A stretch of DNA of 64,000 bases, from positions 12,231-76,230 of the forward strand of contig JBBSLP010000021.1 in assembly GCA_038255145.1 (NCBI GenBank), in the 5' to 3' direction. Source of the stretch: WHTX01 sp038255145 (GTDB lineage: Bacteria; Actinomycetota; Acidimicrobiia; Acidimicrobiales; CAIXPF01). Each line of letters begins with the position of its first letter. The first letter of the stretch is position 1. Made by a program: the position numbers and the translations under genes. Under the pieces are notes generated by a model. It was not told the DNA's origin. It saw only the letters and a list, made by a program, of their open reading frames with translations, and did not search any database. This document shows positions 33,804 through 42,780 of this stretch, piece by piece.

Positions 33804-34742
33804 ATGGCCCCTGAGAAGCGAATCGACGCGATCCTCACCCCTGACCCCTCCCCGCTCCTCCCACTGGCCGGGCGCATCGCCGTCATCACCGGGGGTGGGA
33901 GCGGGATGGGCCGCGAGCTGGCCCGCCTGCTCAGCGCCGAGGGCTGCCACCTGGCCCTGGCCGACGTGTCCGAGCAGCAGATGGCCGAGACGGTGGCCCT
34001 GTGCCACACGGCGGCGCCGGCGGGCACGCGCATCACCACCCACCGCTGCGACGTGTCCGACGAGGCCCAGGTCGTCGCCTTCCGCGACGCCGTCGTCGCC
34101 GCCCACGCGGCGGACCACGTCAACCTGGTGTTCAACAACGCCGGCATCGGTGGCGGCGGCAGCTTCGTGACCGACCCCCGCGACGAGTGGGACCGCACCT
34201 TCGCCGTGTGCTGGTTCGGCGTCTACTACTGCAGCCGGGCCTTCCTGCCCCTGCTGGTGGCGGCCGATGCCGGGCACCTGGTCAACACCAGCAGCGTGAA
34301 CGGCTTCTGGGCCTCCCTGGGGCCGGGCCGGGCCCACACCGCCTACGCCGCGGCCAAGTTCGCCGTCAAGGGCTTCAGTGAGGCCCTGGTCACCGACCTG
34401 CGCCTCAACGCCCCCCACGTGCAGGTGTCCGTGGTCATGCCTGGGCACATAGGTACGTCCATAGCCCTGAACACCATCGCCCTGTTGGGTGGTGAGGTCG
34501 ACGCCAGGGTCACCGAGTGGGGGGCCGCCTTCCGCAACAGCGCCCCGACCACGGCCGAGCAGGCCGCAGCCACCATCCTCGAGGGGGTGCTGGCCGGACG
34601 CTGGCGCGTCCTGGTCGGCGACGACGCCCACGTTGTCGACGCCCTGGTGCGCGACACCCCGGAGGAGGCCTACGAGGCCTCGTTCGTGACCCGACTCCAC
34701 GACAACGACGCCCTCCGGGCCCTGGTCCCCCCGCCCGGCTGA
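33804..34742 (+). CDS. SDR-family oxidoreductase
   Basis: 312 residues. The cofactor motif TGGGSGMG is at about 29-36, Asp at the end of strand 2 (ALADVSE) hints at NAD preference, and NNAG is at 111-114. Ser164 and YxxxK (Tyr181/Lys185) form the catalytic set. The C-terminal extension of about 60 residues (GVLAGRWRVLVGDDAHVVDALVRDTPEEAYE) is typical of long SDRs annotated near fatty acid or steroid genes. It directly follows the deleted enoyl-CoA hydratase, so an ancestral two-gene beta-oxidation unit is plausible. Confidence 0.92.
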   Translation: MAPEKRIDAILTPDPSPLLPLAGRIAVITGGGSGMGRELARLLSAEGCHLALADVSEQQMAETVALCHTAAPAGTRITTHRCDVSDEAQVVAFRDAVVAAHAADHVNLVFNNAGIGGGGSFVTDPRDEWDRTFAVCWFGVYYCSRAFLPLLVAADAGHLVNTSSVNGFWASLGPGRAHTAYAAAKFAVKGFSEALVTDLRLNAPHVQVSVVMPGHIGTSIALNTIALLGGEVDARVTEWGAAFRNSAPTTAEQAAATILEGVLAGRWRVLVGDDAHVVDALVRDTPEEAYEASFVTRLHDNDALRALVPPPG

Positions 34743-34861
34743 GCCGTGGGCGGACGCGCTCGTCGCCCCGCGCTTGACGCCACGACATCCACGGCTACGG
34801 TGCCGATCGTCACAGACCTCTTCTCGGGAGGCCTGGACACCATCTCGTACCCGGGGGGCAC

Positions 34862-36493
34862 ATGGTCAGCAGGACGGGCCGCAAGGTCGGTGTTGGGTTG
34901 CTCGGGGTCTCACTGCTCGCCGCAGCGTGCGGCGGAGGCGGCGGTGGTGAGGACACCTCCACCGCGGCCACCGTCGACAAGGGGGTCCAGGCCGGCATCG
35001 CCGCAGCCCTTGCCGGCGGGTCGAGCACGACGGTCGCCGGTGCCACCACGACCGCGCCTGTGGTCGCACCGACCTCCATCGACGGGTGGGAGGCGCTGTG
35101 GAAGAAGGAGCGCGAGGCGATCGTGGCCCGCATCAAGTCCAACGGCTGGGGCAAGTCGGCCGACGGCAACACCCTGACCGGGCCCGAGGGCTTCACCGTG
35201 GACCTGTCCAAGTGCGCGGCGGGTTGGTCCGACACCGAGGGCCTGACCGACACGTCGATCAAGATCGGCCAGGCCATCGCCCAGTCGGGGACCTTCGCCG
35301 ACTACGGCAACTTCTCCAAGGGCATCACCACCATCTTCGACTACTACGCCAGCAAGGGGATGTTCACCGACTCCCTGGGCAAGAACCGCTCGGTCGACTA
35401 CATCGCCAAGGACGACGGTTACGACGCTGCTCGAACCATCCCCGCTGTCGATGAGCTGCTCGATTCCGAGAAGGTCTTCGCGGTGTGGACCCTGGGTTCG
35501 CCCAGCACGCTGAAGGTCTACGACAAGATCAACCAGCGCTGCGTTCCCCACCCTCTCGCCATGACCGCCCACCCCGCGTGGGGTGATCCCGTGAACCACC
35601 CGTGGACCACGGGGGCACCGAACCCGGCCTACAGCACCGAGGCCGTGCTGTGGGGCGGCTTCATCGAGCAGCACCTGAGCGAGTTCCCCACCGACCGCAA
35701 GATCAAGGTGGCGTCCCTGGTCATAAACAACGACTTCGGTCGGGTGTACGACCAGACGTTCAAGACCTACATCGCCGAGTCGCCACTGCTCAAGGGCAGG
35801 GTGGAGTACGTCACGGAGAAGATCGAGGCCCAGGCGCCCACGGTCAAGGACCCCATGACCACCCTGGCCGCCGACAAGCCCGACATCTTCATCGCCATGG
35901 TCGCAGCCACGCCGTGCACCCAGGCCGTGATCGAAGCGGCCGAGAACGGCATGAACGAAACGACCAAGTACCTGTTCCAGCCCCAGACGTGCTCGGGCGT
36001 GTCCTTCGTGGGCAAGGAGAAGGTGGGCGGCGACGGGATGGCATCCGAGGGTTGGTGGACCGTCAACCCCGGCTTCAAGGACTTCAAGGACCCCCAGAAC
36101 GCCAACGACGCCTTCGTGAAGTGGGGTCGCGAACTGATGAGGTCCAACGGCATCGACCCTGACCAGACCACCAAGCTGGGTGAGGGCTTCGGTGCCTACG
36201 GCTGGGTGTACGCCCAGGCCCTGATGATCGCCGGCGCTCTCGACGGCGGCCTCACCCGGACCAACCTGATGCTGGCCATGCGCAGCTTCGACATGACCAG
36301 CGGCTACCAGGTGACCGGCGTGCGCATGCACATGGACGGCAACGCCGACTCCTACATCAACGAGGGCGGCCTCTTCCAGCGCTTCGACGCCACCAAGCAG
36401 AGCTGGGTCACCCAGGGCGACGTGATCGAGCTCGACGGCAAGTCGAAGAACTGCCAGTTCGATCAGTCCGCCGGGGCCTGCATCCCCTACTGA
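34862..36493 (+). CDS. ABC-type substrate-binding lipoprotein, paralogue B
   Basis: 543 residues from an ATG with GGGGGGC upstream. The lipobox is LAAACGG. A Ser/Thr linker leads to the same N-terminal module as paralogue A (TSIDGWEALWKKEREAIVARIKSNGWG to TVDLSKCAAGWSDTEGL). The peripla_BP_6 fold follows, with YIAKDDGYDAARTIPAVDE, DPMTTLAADKPDIFIAMVA and a paired-cysteine tail (SKNCQFDQSAGACIPY). It carries a lysine-rich face distinct from the other copies. It shares the sequence ATCGTCACAG in its upstream region with paralogue A. There is a strong terminator just after the stop and no transporter genes beside it. Confidence 0.88.
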   Translation: MVSRTGRKVGVGLLGVSLLAAACGGGGGGEDTSTAATVDKGVQAGIAAALAGGSSTTVAGATTTAPVVAPTSIDGWEALWKKEREAIVARIKSNGWGKSADGNTLTGPEGFTVDLSKCAAGWSDTEGLTDTSIKIGQAIAQSGTFADYGNFSKGITTIFDYYASKGMFTDSLGKNRSVDYIAKDDGYDAARTIPAVDELLDSEKVFAVWTLGSPSTLKVYDKINQRCVPHPLAMTAHPAWGDPVNHPWTTGAPNPAYSTEAVLWGGFIEQHLSEFPTDRKIKVASLVINNDFGRVYDQTFKTYIAESPLLKGRVEYVTEKIEAQAPTVKDPMTTLAADKPDIFIAMVAATPCTQAVIEAAENGMNETTKYLFQPQTCSGVSFVGKEKVGGDGMASEGWWTVNPGFKDFKDPQNANDAFVKWGRELMRSNGIDPDQTTKLGEGFGAYGWVYAQALMIAGALDGGLTRTNLMLAMRSFDMTSGYQVTGVRMHMDGNADSYINEGGLFQRFDATKQSWVTQGDVIELDGKSKNCQFDQSAGACIPY

Positions 36494-36501
36494 CCTGGGT
36501 C

Positions 36502-36539
36502 GGCCGGTCGCCCTGTGTCGCGCCACAGGGTGACCGGCC
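36502..36539 (+). terminator. Strong hairpin terminator after paralogue B
   Basis: 16-bp arms GGCCGGTCGCCCTGTG and CACAGGGTGACCGGCC, with a single G-T wobble and a 6-nt loop, begin 8 bp after the stop codon. Confidence 0.8.
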
Positions 36540-36551
36540 TCCGGGCGTGCG

Positions 36552-38009
36552 ATGCTGCCGCCCATGGTGGACGCATCCAGGATCGACCCGACGATCGAGC
36601 GCGCCCCCATCTCGGGGCGGGCGTGGCGGGCCCTGGCCGTGGGCAGCGCCGGGTTCTCCCTGGTGTCGTTCAACACCACGGCCACCAACCTGGCCTTCGG
36701 CGACATCACCGACACGTTCTCCGACGCCAGCCAGGCCACGGTGTCCTGGGTGGCGTCGATCTTCTTCATCGGCATGGCCAGCCTGCTGCTGGTCTCGGGT
36801 CGACTGGCCGACCGCACCGGCCGGCGCCGCATGTTCCGCTGGGGCTTGACCGCCTTCGCCGTCGGTGCCGCGCTCTCGGCCGTGGCCCCGTCGGTCTACG
36901 TGCTCATCGTGGCTCGCCTCGTCACCGCGGTCGGTGGTGCCCTCATCATCCCCAGCTCCCTGGCCGTGGCCCTGCCCGAGTTCCCCAAGGAGCGCCACTT
37001 CACCGCCATCGCCCTGTGGTCGGCCACCGGCCCCCTGGCCTCGACCGTGGCCCCCGGCGTCGCCGCGGTGGTGCTGGCCGTGGCCAGCTGGCGGGTGTTG
37101 TTCCTACTCAGCGCGCCTGTGGCCCTCGGTGCCCTGGCCGCAGGGTGGCGGGTGCTGGCCGAGTCGCGGGTCGAGGACCGCTCCGGCCGCCTCGACGCTG
37201 TCGGCGTGCTCGTGGGGACGGTGGCCATCGCCTCGTTGGTGTTCGGTGTCAGCCAGGGCACCAACCTGGGCTGGGACAGCCCGACCATCCTCGGCGCCTT
37301 CGTCGTGTGCGCCGTGGCCACGCCGCTGTTGCTGCGCCGTTGCCGGGTCCACCCCCAGCCCCTGTTGAACCTCGACGTGTTCCTGCTGCGGCCGGTGTGG
37401 GTGGCCAACGTGGCCAACTTCCTGCTCAACATCGCCTGCCTGGCCACGTGGCTGGTGTGGCCCCTGTACTTCACCCGGGTGTGGGGCTGGTCGAAGCTGG
37501 AGACCGGGCTGGCCCTCATGCCCGGCCCGGTGCTCAGCGGGGGCCTGGCGTCCGTGGGGGGTCGGCTGGCCGAGCGCTTCGGGGCCCGGGCCCTGGTGCG
37601 CACCGGGTCCCTCATCGCGGCCGCGGGCATGGCCTGGCCCCTGTTCTTCCTCGACGGCAGCCCCAACTACTTGGTGGGGGCTGCTCCGGCCCTGGCCCTG
37701 ACCGGGGCGGGGTGGGCCCTGACCCAGCCCCCGCTGAACAGTGCGGTCATGGCCCAGGTCACCCCCGACGCCTATGGCGAGGTCAACGCCGCCTTCAACA
37801 CGGTGCGCAACATCGCCGGCGCCCTGGGCATCGCCATCGCCGTGGCCATCCTGGGCTCCCCCGACCGCCCCGACGTCCTCGCCGCCTACGACCACGTCTT
37901 CTGGACGTTCACCGCCTCGGTCCTGGCCTGCTGGGTGGTGCTGGTGGTGGCCTACCCCGGTGCCCCGGGCCGCGCCGCCGCCCGCCGCCGGCTCCGCCGA
38001 CCCACCTGA
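36552..38009 (+). CDS. MFS drug-efflux-type transporter (DHA2, EmrB-like)
   Basis: 485 residues (ATG 36552 or 36564). Fourteen hydrophobic segments fit the DHA2 family. Motif A reads GRLADRTGRRRMF in loop 2-3; motif C-like glycines are in TM5 (SATGPLASTVAPGVAAVVL). NTVRNIAGALGIAIAVAILG lies near the end, a typical EmrB/QacA feature. Proton-driven export of hydrophobic compounds is expected, but the substrate range is unknown. No adjacent regulator. A basic Arg-rich tail closes the protein. Confidence 0.9.
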   Translation: MLPPMVDASRIDPTIERAPISGRAWRALAVGSAGFSLVSFNTTATNLAFGDITDTFSDASQATVSWVASIFFIGMASLLLVSGRLADRTGRRRMFRWGLTAFAVGAALSAVAPSVYVLIVARLVTAVGGALIIPSSLAVALPEFPKERHFTAIALWSATGPLASTVAPGVAAVVLAVASWRVLFLLSAPVALGALAAGWRVLAESRVEDRSGRLDAVGVLVGTVAIASLVFGVSQGTNLGWDSPTILGAFVVCAVATPLLLRRCRVHPQPLLNLDVFLLRPVWVANVANFLLNIACLATWLVWPLYFTRVWGWSKLETGLALMPGPVLSGGLASVGGRLAERFGARALVRTGSLIAAAGMAWPLFFLDGSPNYLVGAAPALALTGAGWALTQPPLNSAVMAQVTPDAYGEVNAAFNTVRNIAGALGIAIAVAILGSPDRPDVLAAYDHVFWTFTASVLACWVVLVVAYPGAPGRAAARRRLRRPT

Positions 38010-38096
38010 GGCCTGTCGCGCCCGACACCGACGCACCGGGGCGTCAGCGGCACCTACAGTCCGGCTCCGACGCCATCGAGACCCCGGGGAGCACCC

Positions 38097-38417
38097 ATGT
38101 TGTTCGAGCTGCGCAGCTACCAGACCCATCCCGGGCGCCGAGCCGAGTGGGTGACGATGATGGAGGAGGAGATCATCCCCTTCCAGGCGTCCAAGGGCAT
38201 GGTGATCGTGGGCAGCTTCATCGACGAGGAGGACGACGACGCCTACGTGTGGATCCGTCGCTTCGATGACGAGGACCACCGGGTCAAGCTGTACGCCGAC
38301 GTCTACCAGAGCGCGACCTGGAAGGACGACATCGGCCCCCGCATCCCCGAGCTCCTCCAGCGCGAGCTGATCAAGGTGCGCCGGCTGATCCCCACCCCCA
38401 CCTCCGTCCTGCGCTGA
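38097..38417 (+). CDS. NIPSNAP-family protein
   Basis: 106 residues from an ATG. The ferredoxin-like alpha-beta pattern MLFELRSYQTHPGRRAEWVTMMEEEIIPFQASKGMVIVGSF followed by YVWIRRFDDEDHRVKLYADVYQSATWKDDIGPRIPELL is the NIPSNAP domain. The family is ill defined; some bacterial members sit with catabolic operons. A second NIPSNAP gene (43634) is in this window. Confidence 0.88.
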   Translation: MLFELRSYQTHPGRRAEWVTMMEEEIIPFQASKGMVIVGSFIDEEDDDAYVWIRRFDDEDHRVKLYADVYQSATWKDDIGPRIPELLQRELIKVRRLIPTPTSVLR

Positions 38418-38540
38418 CCGCAGCAGCGCTGACCCGGGTCGGGCCGAGGCGAACTCCGTCGCACCGAACAGCGTTGCACCGAACACCGATGTGGCGATTG
38501 CCCCACCGGTGAGGGAGCGGCGCCGGGGCCAGGTACAACG

Positions 38541-39377
38541 GTGGTGATGATCGACGCGACCCCCGATGGCTGGTACCCCGACCCTGCAGGCCGCTACGAA
38601 CTGCGGTGGTGGGCGGGCGGGCGCTGGACCGACCACGTCTCCACCGCGGGGCGCGCCGCCCGCGACTCGCCTGCGGCCGTGCCCGCCGACGGGCAGCTCT
38701 TCGAGCTGGGCTTCGGCCGGGACACGGCCCAGGGTGTCGCCGCCCAGGCCGCCAAGGTCACCGGTGGGCCGGCCGTCGCCGGTGGGGGCACGCTCTTCAC
38801 CGAGCCCGTGCTCGTGGTCAACCAGAAGGCCAAGATCATCGAGGTCACCAACCAGTACGCCGTCTACGACCAGCACGGCAACCAGGTCGCTGCCGTCAAC
38901 CAGATCGGTCAGAGCACGGCCCGCAAGGCGTTGCGCTTCATGACCAACGTCGACCAGTTCCTCACCCACCGCATGCAGGTCACCGACCCGGCCGGTACCG
39001 TCGTGCTCCAGCTCACCCGCCCGGGCAAGGTGTTCAAGTCCACGGTCATCGTCGAGGATGGCGCCGGGGCCGAGATCGGCCGCATCGTGCAGGAGAACAT
39101 GGTGGGCAAGATCCGCTTCCGCCTCGAGTCCGGTGGGCACCGCTACGGGGCCATCAACGCCGAGAACTGGCGGGCGTGGAACTTCAACGTGCAGGACCAC
39201 GACGGCATCGAGGTGGCCCGCATCACCAAGAACTGGGCCGGGCTGGCCGCGGCCACCTTCACCACCGCCGACAAGTACGTGGTGCAGATCCATCGCCCCC
39301 TGGCCGACCCCCTGCGGTCGCTGGTGGTGGCCGCCGCCCTCACCGTCGACACCGCCCTCAAGCAGGACGCCCGCTGA
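38541..39377 (+). CDS. DUF2510 plus phospholipid scramblase/LURP-one-like protein
   Basis: 278 residues starting at one of GTG 38541/38544 or ATG 38547. The N-terminal 35 residues are DUF2510 (GWYPDPAGRYELRWWAGGRWTDHVS), a Trp-rich module often membrane proximal. After a linker comes LFTEPVLVVNQKAKIIEVTNQYAVYDQHGNQVAAVNQIGQS with the beta-barrel pattern of the scramblase/LURP-one fold, ending WAGLAAATFTTADKYVVQIHRPLADPLRSLVVAAALTVDTAL, a hydrophobic C-terminal helix. It probably binds the membrane. Function in bacteria is unknown. Confidence 0.85.
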   Translation: MVMIDATPDGWYPDPAGRYELRWWAGGRWTDHVSTAGRAARDSPAAVPADGQLFELGFGRDTAQGVAAQAAKVTGGPAVAGGGTLFTEPVLVVNQKAKIIEVTNQYAVYDQHGNQVAAVNQIGQSTARKALRFMTNVDQFLTHRMQVTDPAGTVVLQLTRPGKVFKSTVIVEDGAGAEIGRIVQENMVGKIRFRLESGGHRYGAINAENWRAWNFNVQDHDGIEVARITKNWAGLAAATFTTADKYVVQIHRPLADPLRSLVVAAALTVDTALKQDAR

Positions 39378-39469
39378 GCATCTGAGCGGCGCGGGGCGGG
39401 CGTCGCCGGCCGGGTTTGTGGCAGCCTCAGGTCGATGACCAGCACCGATCACACGCTGGGGCCGCGTCC

Positions 39470-40354
39470 GTGAGCGCCGCCCCGTCCCCGGCCACCCGAC
39501 TGGCCGCCGCCCTCGAGCCCATCGCCGGCCAGGTCCACTTCTCGCCCGAGTGCAACGCCGCCTACGCCGCCCTGGGCTTCGATCCCAGCCCGGGCAGGAT
39601 CGGGCGCACCGAACTGCCCGACCGCACCGCCTACCTGACCAGCCGGGGCTCGGTGCTGGGCCAGGTCCCCGGCCAGGTCGTTGCCGCCGCCTTCGCTGTG
39701 TTCAGCCCGGCCACCGTCGTGCCCCACGTCGAGCGGGGGTGGACGTTGACCGACGCCCCCACCATCCGCGCCGCCCGGTCCGAGGGCGCCGTGGCCCAGC
39801 TGCGTCGCATCCTCGGCCCCGATCCCGACGGCGCCGGCCGCATCGCCGACCTGCTGCTGGCCGCGGCCGAACCCCTGCGCATGGAGGGCCGTCCCCTGTT
39901 CGCCGGCCAACGGGCCATCCCCATGCCCGACGAGCCCCTGGCCCGGCTGTGGCGGGTGGCGGACACCCTGCGCGAGTACCGGGGGGACTCGCACACCATC
40001 GCCTGGGTGGGCGCGGGGCTCGACCCCATCGAGACCGGGCTGATGGGGGACCTGTACTGGGGTCTGGCCCTGGGTGCCCACACCGGGGGACGGGGGTGGA
40101 CCGCCGACGAGCTGGCCGCGGGAGCCGATCGGTTGCGGTCGCGGGGCTTGGTGGCCGGCGAGGAACTGACCCCGGCGGGCCGTGAGCTGCGGGCCGCCAT
40201 CGAGGCCCACACCGACGACCAGGTCGCCGCCGCCCTGGCCGTGCTCGGCGATGACCTCGACGACGTCGAGCGGGTGCTGGGCCCGTGGGGCGATCAGGTG
40301 CGCGAGGCCGGCGGCTACCTGACACCGGCCGTGCGCTTCACCCAGCCGGGCTGA
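39470..40354 (+). CDS. SCO6745-like (SalK-type) protein
   Basis: 294 residues from a GTG at 39470. The sequence follows the actinobacterial SCO6745 group: ATRLAAALEPIAGQVHFSPECNAAYAALGFDPSPGR.., YLTSRGSVLGQVPGQVVAAAFAVFSPATVVPHVERGW, LWRVADTLREYRGDSHTIAWVGAGLDPIETGLM, GRGWTADELAAGADRLRSRGLVAGEELTPAGRELR. The C-terminal half resembles a winged helix. Function is not established; no enzyme motif is visible. It overlaps the convergent GNAT gene by 17 bp at its 3' end. Confidence 0.82.
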   Translation: MSAAPSPATRLAAALEPIAGQVHFSPECNAAYAALGFDPSPGRIGRTELPDRTAYLTSRGSVLGQVPGQVVAAAFAVFSPATVVPHVERGWTLTDAPTIRAARSEGAVAQLRRILGPDPDGAGRIADLLLAAAEPLRMEGRPLFAGQRAIPMPDEPLARLWRVADTLREYRGDSHTIAWVGAGLDPIETGLMGDLYWGLALGAHTGGRGWTADELAAGADRLRSRGLVAGEELTPAGRELRAAIEAHTDDQVAAALAVLGDDLDDVERVLGPWGDQVREAGGYLTPAVRFTQPG

Positions 40355-40994
40355 CCCCCGAGCTGTTCCCGCCATTGTCGCCGGTCCCGCTGTCGCCGGT
40401 GGTGGTGGCGCGCCGGCAGGCAGTGCGCAACGCGGTCAGGTCGGCCTCCATGAAGGTGGCCTCATCCCCGTAACCGGGGCCCAGGTCGACGTCGGTGGGG
40501 TGGAAGCCCAACCGGCGCCAGTAGCCCTCGGCTCCCTGGACCGCCACCAGCGACGCCGTGACCAGGGACGCGACCTCGGCCAGGGTGGCCAGGGCCAGCA
40601 CGAGGGTGGTGGCCAGGCCCCGGCCCCGGTGGGCGGGGTCTACGGCCACGTCGTGCACGTAGAGCGTCGCCGCGGCGGCGGCGTCGACGACCAACCGGCC
40701 GGCATCGAGGGGGAGCGACCGCCGGGCGGCCCACGGGTAGCCGATCGCGTAGGCCACGAGCTCGGACCCGTCGAACATCGCCAGGCAGCCGGGACCGAAG
40801 TCGGCCAGCCGGTCGGCGTAGGCGGCCTCGGGCTCGTGGTAGCGGGCGACGTAGACCCGCCGCTGGAGCCGGACGACGGCGTGGAGGTCGTTCGACCTCA
40901 GCGGCCGCAACCCGAGGGGGGACCCCGTCGCTGAGGGGTCCGGGCCGGCGTCGCCGGGGAACCGCGGCTGGTCCGCGCTGGTCACCGCCATCAT
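40338..40994 (-). CDS. GNAT-family N-acetyltransferase
   Basis: 218 residues from ATG 40994 (or 40991). The GNAT core is clear: a central strand and A motif ATLYVHDVAVDPAHRGRGLATTLVLALATLA (acetyl-CoA pyrophosphate loop RGRGLA), preceded by LVAYAIGYPWAARR and followed by VQGAEGYWRRLGFHP. The substrate is unknown. The C-terminus is a low-complexity Gly/Ser/Thr tail (TTTGDSGTGDNGGNSS). The longer upstream frame is not conserved. Confidence 0.9.
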   Translation of the reverse strand: MMAVTSADQPRFPGDAGPDPSATGSPLGLRPLRSNDLHAVVRLQRRVYVARYHEPEAAYADRLADFGPGCLAMFDGSELVAYAIGYPWAARRSLPLDAGRLVVDAAAAATLYVHDVAVDPAHRGRGLATTLVLALATLAEVASLVTASLVAVQGAEGYWRRLGFHPTDVDLGPGYGDEATFMEADLTALRTACRRATTTGDSGTGDNGGNSSGVSPAG

Positions 40995-41130
40995 CCTGGT
41001 GCACCCCGCCGCCCCCGTCACGGGACCGGTCGGCGGCGTCACCGGGCCCCCGGGGCTCCCCGCAGCCTGGCGCTAGGTTCTCGTACCGAGGCGGAGTGGT
41101 CGGCGAAGCGCACTGAGGGGAGCGTCCAGC

Positions 41131-42687
41131 ATGGGTGAGCACGACGAGGCGGTGGCCGATCTGCGGGACCGGGTCGACCGGGCCCGGACCGACATGGGCG
41201 GCGCCGACAAGGTCGCGAAGCTGCACGCCGAGGGCGACCGCACGGTGCGCGAGCACATCGACGGCCTGCTCGACCCCGGCTCGTTCAACGAGCTCGGCAC
41301 CCTGTCCCGCTCGCTGCGCCCCGAGGATCGCGACCGCACCCCCGGCGATGGCAAGATCGGCGGGCACGGCACCATCGACGGCCGGCCCGTGGCCGTGTTC
41401 GGCGACGACATCACCGTGCTGCGGGGCTCGTCCTCCATCGTCGGCACCCGCAAGGAGCACCGCCTCTACGAGCGGGCCCTGGCCATGGGCATCCCCGTGG
41501 TCCACTTCGGGGAGACCGGCGGCGCCCGCATCCCCGACATCATGGGCTCCGAGGGCATCTCCGAGTCCGGGGGCCTGTTCGAGATGGCGGCGCGTCGCCA
41601 CCGGGTGCCCATGGCCACGGCCATCGTGGGCCAGTCCTTCGGCGGGTCCTCGTTCCTGTCCGCGCTGTCTGACTTCGTCGTCATGACCCGGGGCTCGTGC
41701 CTGGCGGTCACCTCACCCCGGGTCTTCGAGGTGGCCACCGGGGAGATCATCACCTTCGAGGAGGTGGGTGGGGTCGACGTGCACGCCCGCACCACCGGCC
41801 AGATCGACCTGGGGGTCGACACCGACGAGGAAGCCTACGAAGCCATCCGCCGCTGGCTGTCCTTCATGCCCTCCAACGCCTGGGAGCCGGCGCCCCGCGT
41901 CGAGTCCACGGGCAGCTTCGATCCCGACCCCGGGTTGGGCGACCTGGTGCCGGCGCGGCGCACCCGGGGCTACGACGTGCGCAAGGTCGTGGCCCGCATC
42001 TGCGACCCCGACTCGGTGTTCGAGCTCCAGCCCTTCTACGCCCGCTCGGTGGTGTCCGCCCTCGGTCGCATCGACGGCTGGCCGGTCGGGGTGATCGCCA
42101 ACAACCCCATGGTCAACGCCGGTGTGCTCGACCCCGAGGCCTGCCACAAGATCATCCGTCTCATGACGGTGTGCGACGCCTACAACCTGCCCGTCGTCTT
42201 CCTCGTCGACGTCCCCGGCTTCATGGTCGGGCGTCGGGTCGAGCACGACCGCATGCTGCACATGGGCATGCGCATGATGTCGGCCCTGCAGATGGCCACC
42301 ACCCCGACATTGACCGTGTGCCTGCGCAAGGCCTTCGGGCTGGCCTGGCAGGCCATGAACGGGGCCATGATGCCGGCCCATGGCGTGTACGCCTGGCCCG
42401 GGGCCGAGATCGGCTTCATGGACCCTGCCGTCGGCGTGAACGTCGCCTACGGGACCAAGCTGGGCGCCATCCTCGACCCCGACGAACGCGAGGCCGAGCG
42501 CCTGCGCCTCGTCAGCGACGTCGGTGAGGCCACCTCGCCCTATGAGGCGGCGGGCACCATGCGCATCGACGAGATCATCGACCCGGCCGACACAAGGGCC
42601 GTGCTCGCCCGCGATCTGGCCCAACTCGCCCACCGACGGGTGCCGCCGCCCGAGGCCCGGGCCCTGAGCTACTGGCCCACCAGCTGA
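41131..42687 (+). CDS. Acyl-CoA carboxylase, carboxyltransferase (beta) subunit
   Basis: 518 residues, the usual length for AccD/PccB-type subunits. The N-terminal half has KVAKLHAEGDRTVREHIDGLLDPGSFNELG, GKIGGHGTIDGRPVAVFGDDITVLRGSSS and GETGGARIPD. The C-terminal half has FELQPFYARSVVSALGRIDGWPVGVIANNP, PVVFLVDVPGFMVGRRVEHDRMLHMG and MDPAVGVNVAYG. It transfers CO2 from carboxybiotin to acetyl-, propionyl- or another acyl-CoA. The biotin carrier/carboxylase subunit is not in the window. Replacement of the common GGGA motif by residues around MGSEGISESGG makes the acyl preference uncertain. Confidence 0.93.
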   Translation: MGEHDEAVADLRDRVDRARTDMGGADKVAKLHAEGDRTVREHIDGLLDPGSFNELGTLSRSLRPEDRDRTPGDGKIGGHGTIDGRPVAVFGDDITVLRGSSSIVGTRKEHRLYERALAMGIPVVHFGETGGARIPDIMGSEGISESGGLFEMAARRHRVPMATAIVGQSFGGSSFLSALSDFVVMTRGSCLAVTSPRVFEVATGEIITFEEVGGVDVHARTTGQIDLGVDTDEEAYEAIRRWLSFMPSNAWEPAPRVESTGSFDPDPGLGDLVPARRTRGYDVRKVVARICDPDSVFELQPFYARSVVSALGRIDGWPVGVIANNPMVNAGVLDPEACHKIIRLMTVCDAYNLPVVFLVDVPGFMVGRRVEHDRMLHMGMRMMSALQMATTPTLTVCLRKAFGLAWQAMNGAMMPAHGVYAWPGAEIGFMDPAVGVNVAYGTKLGAILDPDEREAERLRLVSDVGEATSPYEAAGTMRIDEIIDPADTRAVLARDLAQLAHRRVPPPEARALSYWPTS

Positions 42688-42780
42688 GGCCGCGGACTCG
42701 CCGGGGTCGAGCTGGCCGAGCCCACTGAGCAGGTCCGATCTTCGCCGTCACCGACCCTGGGTGTTGGCTACGGTCAGCCC

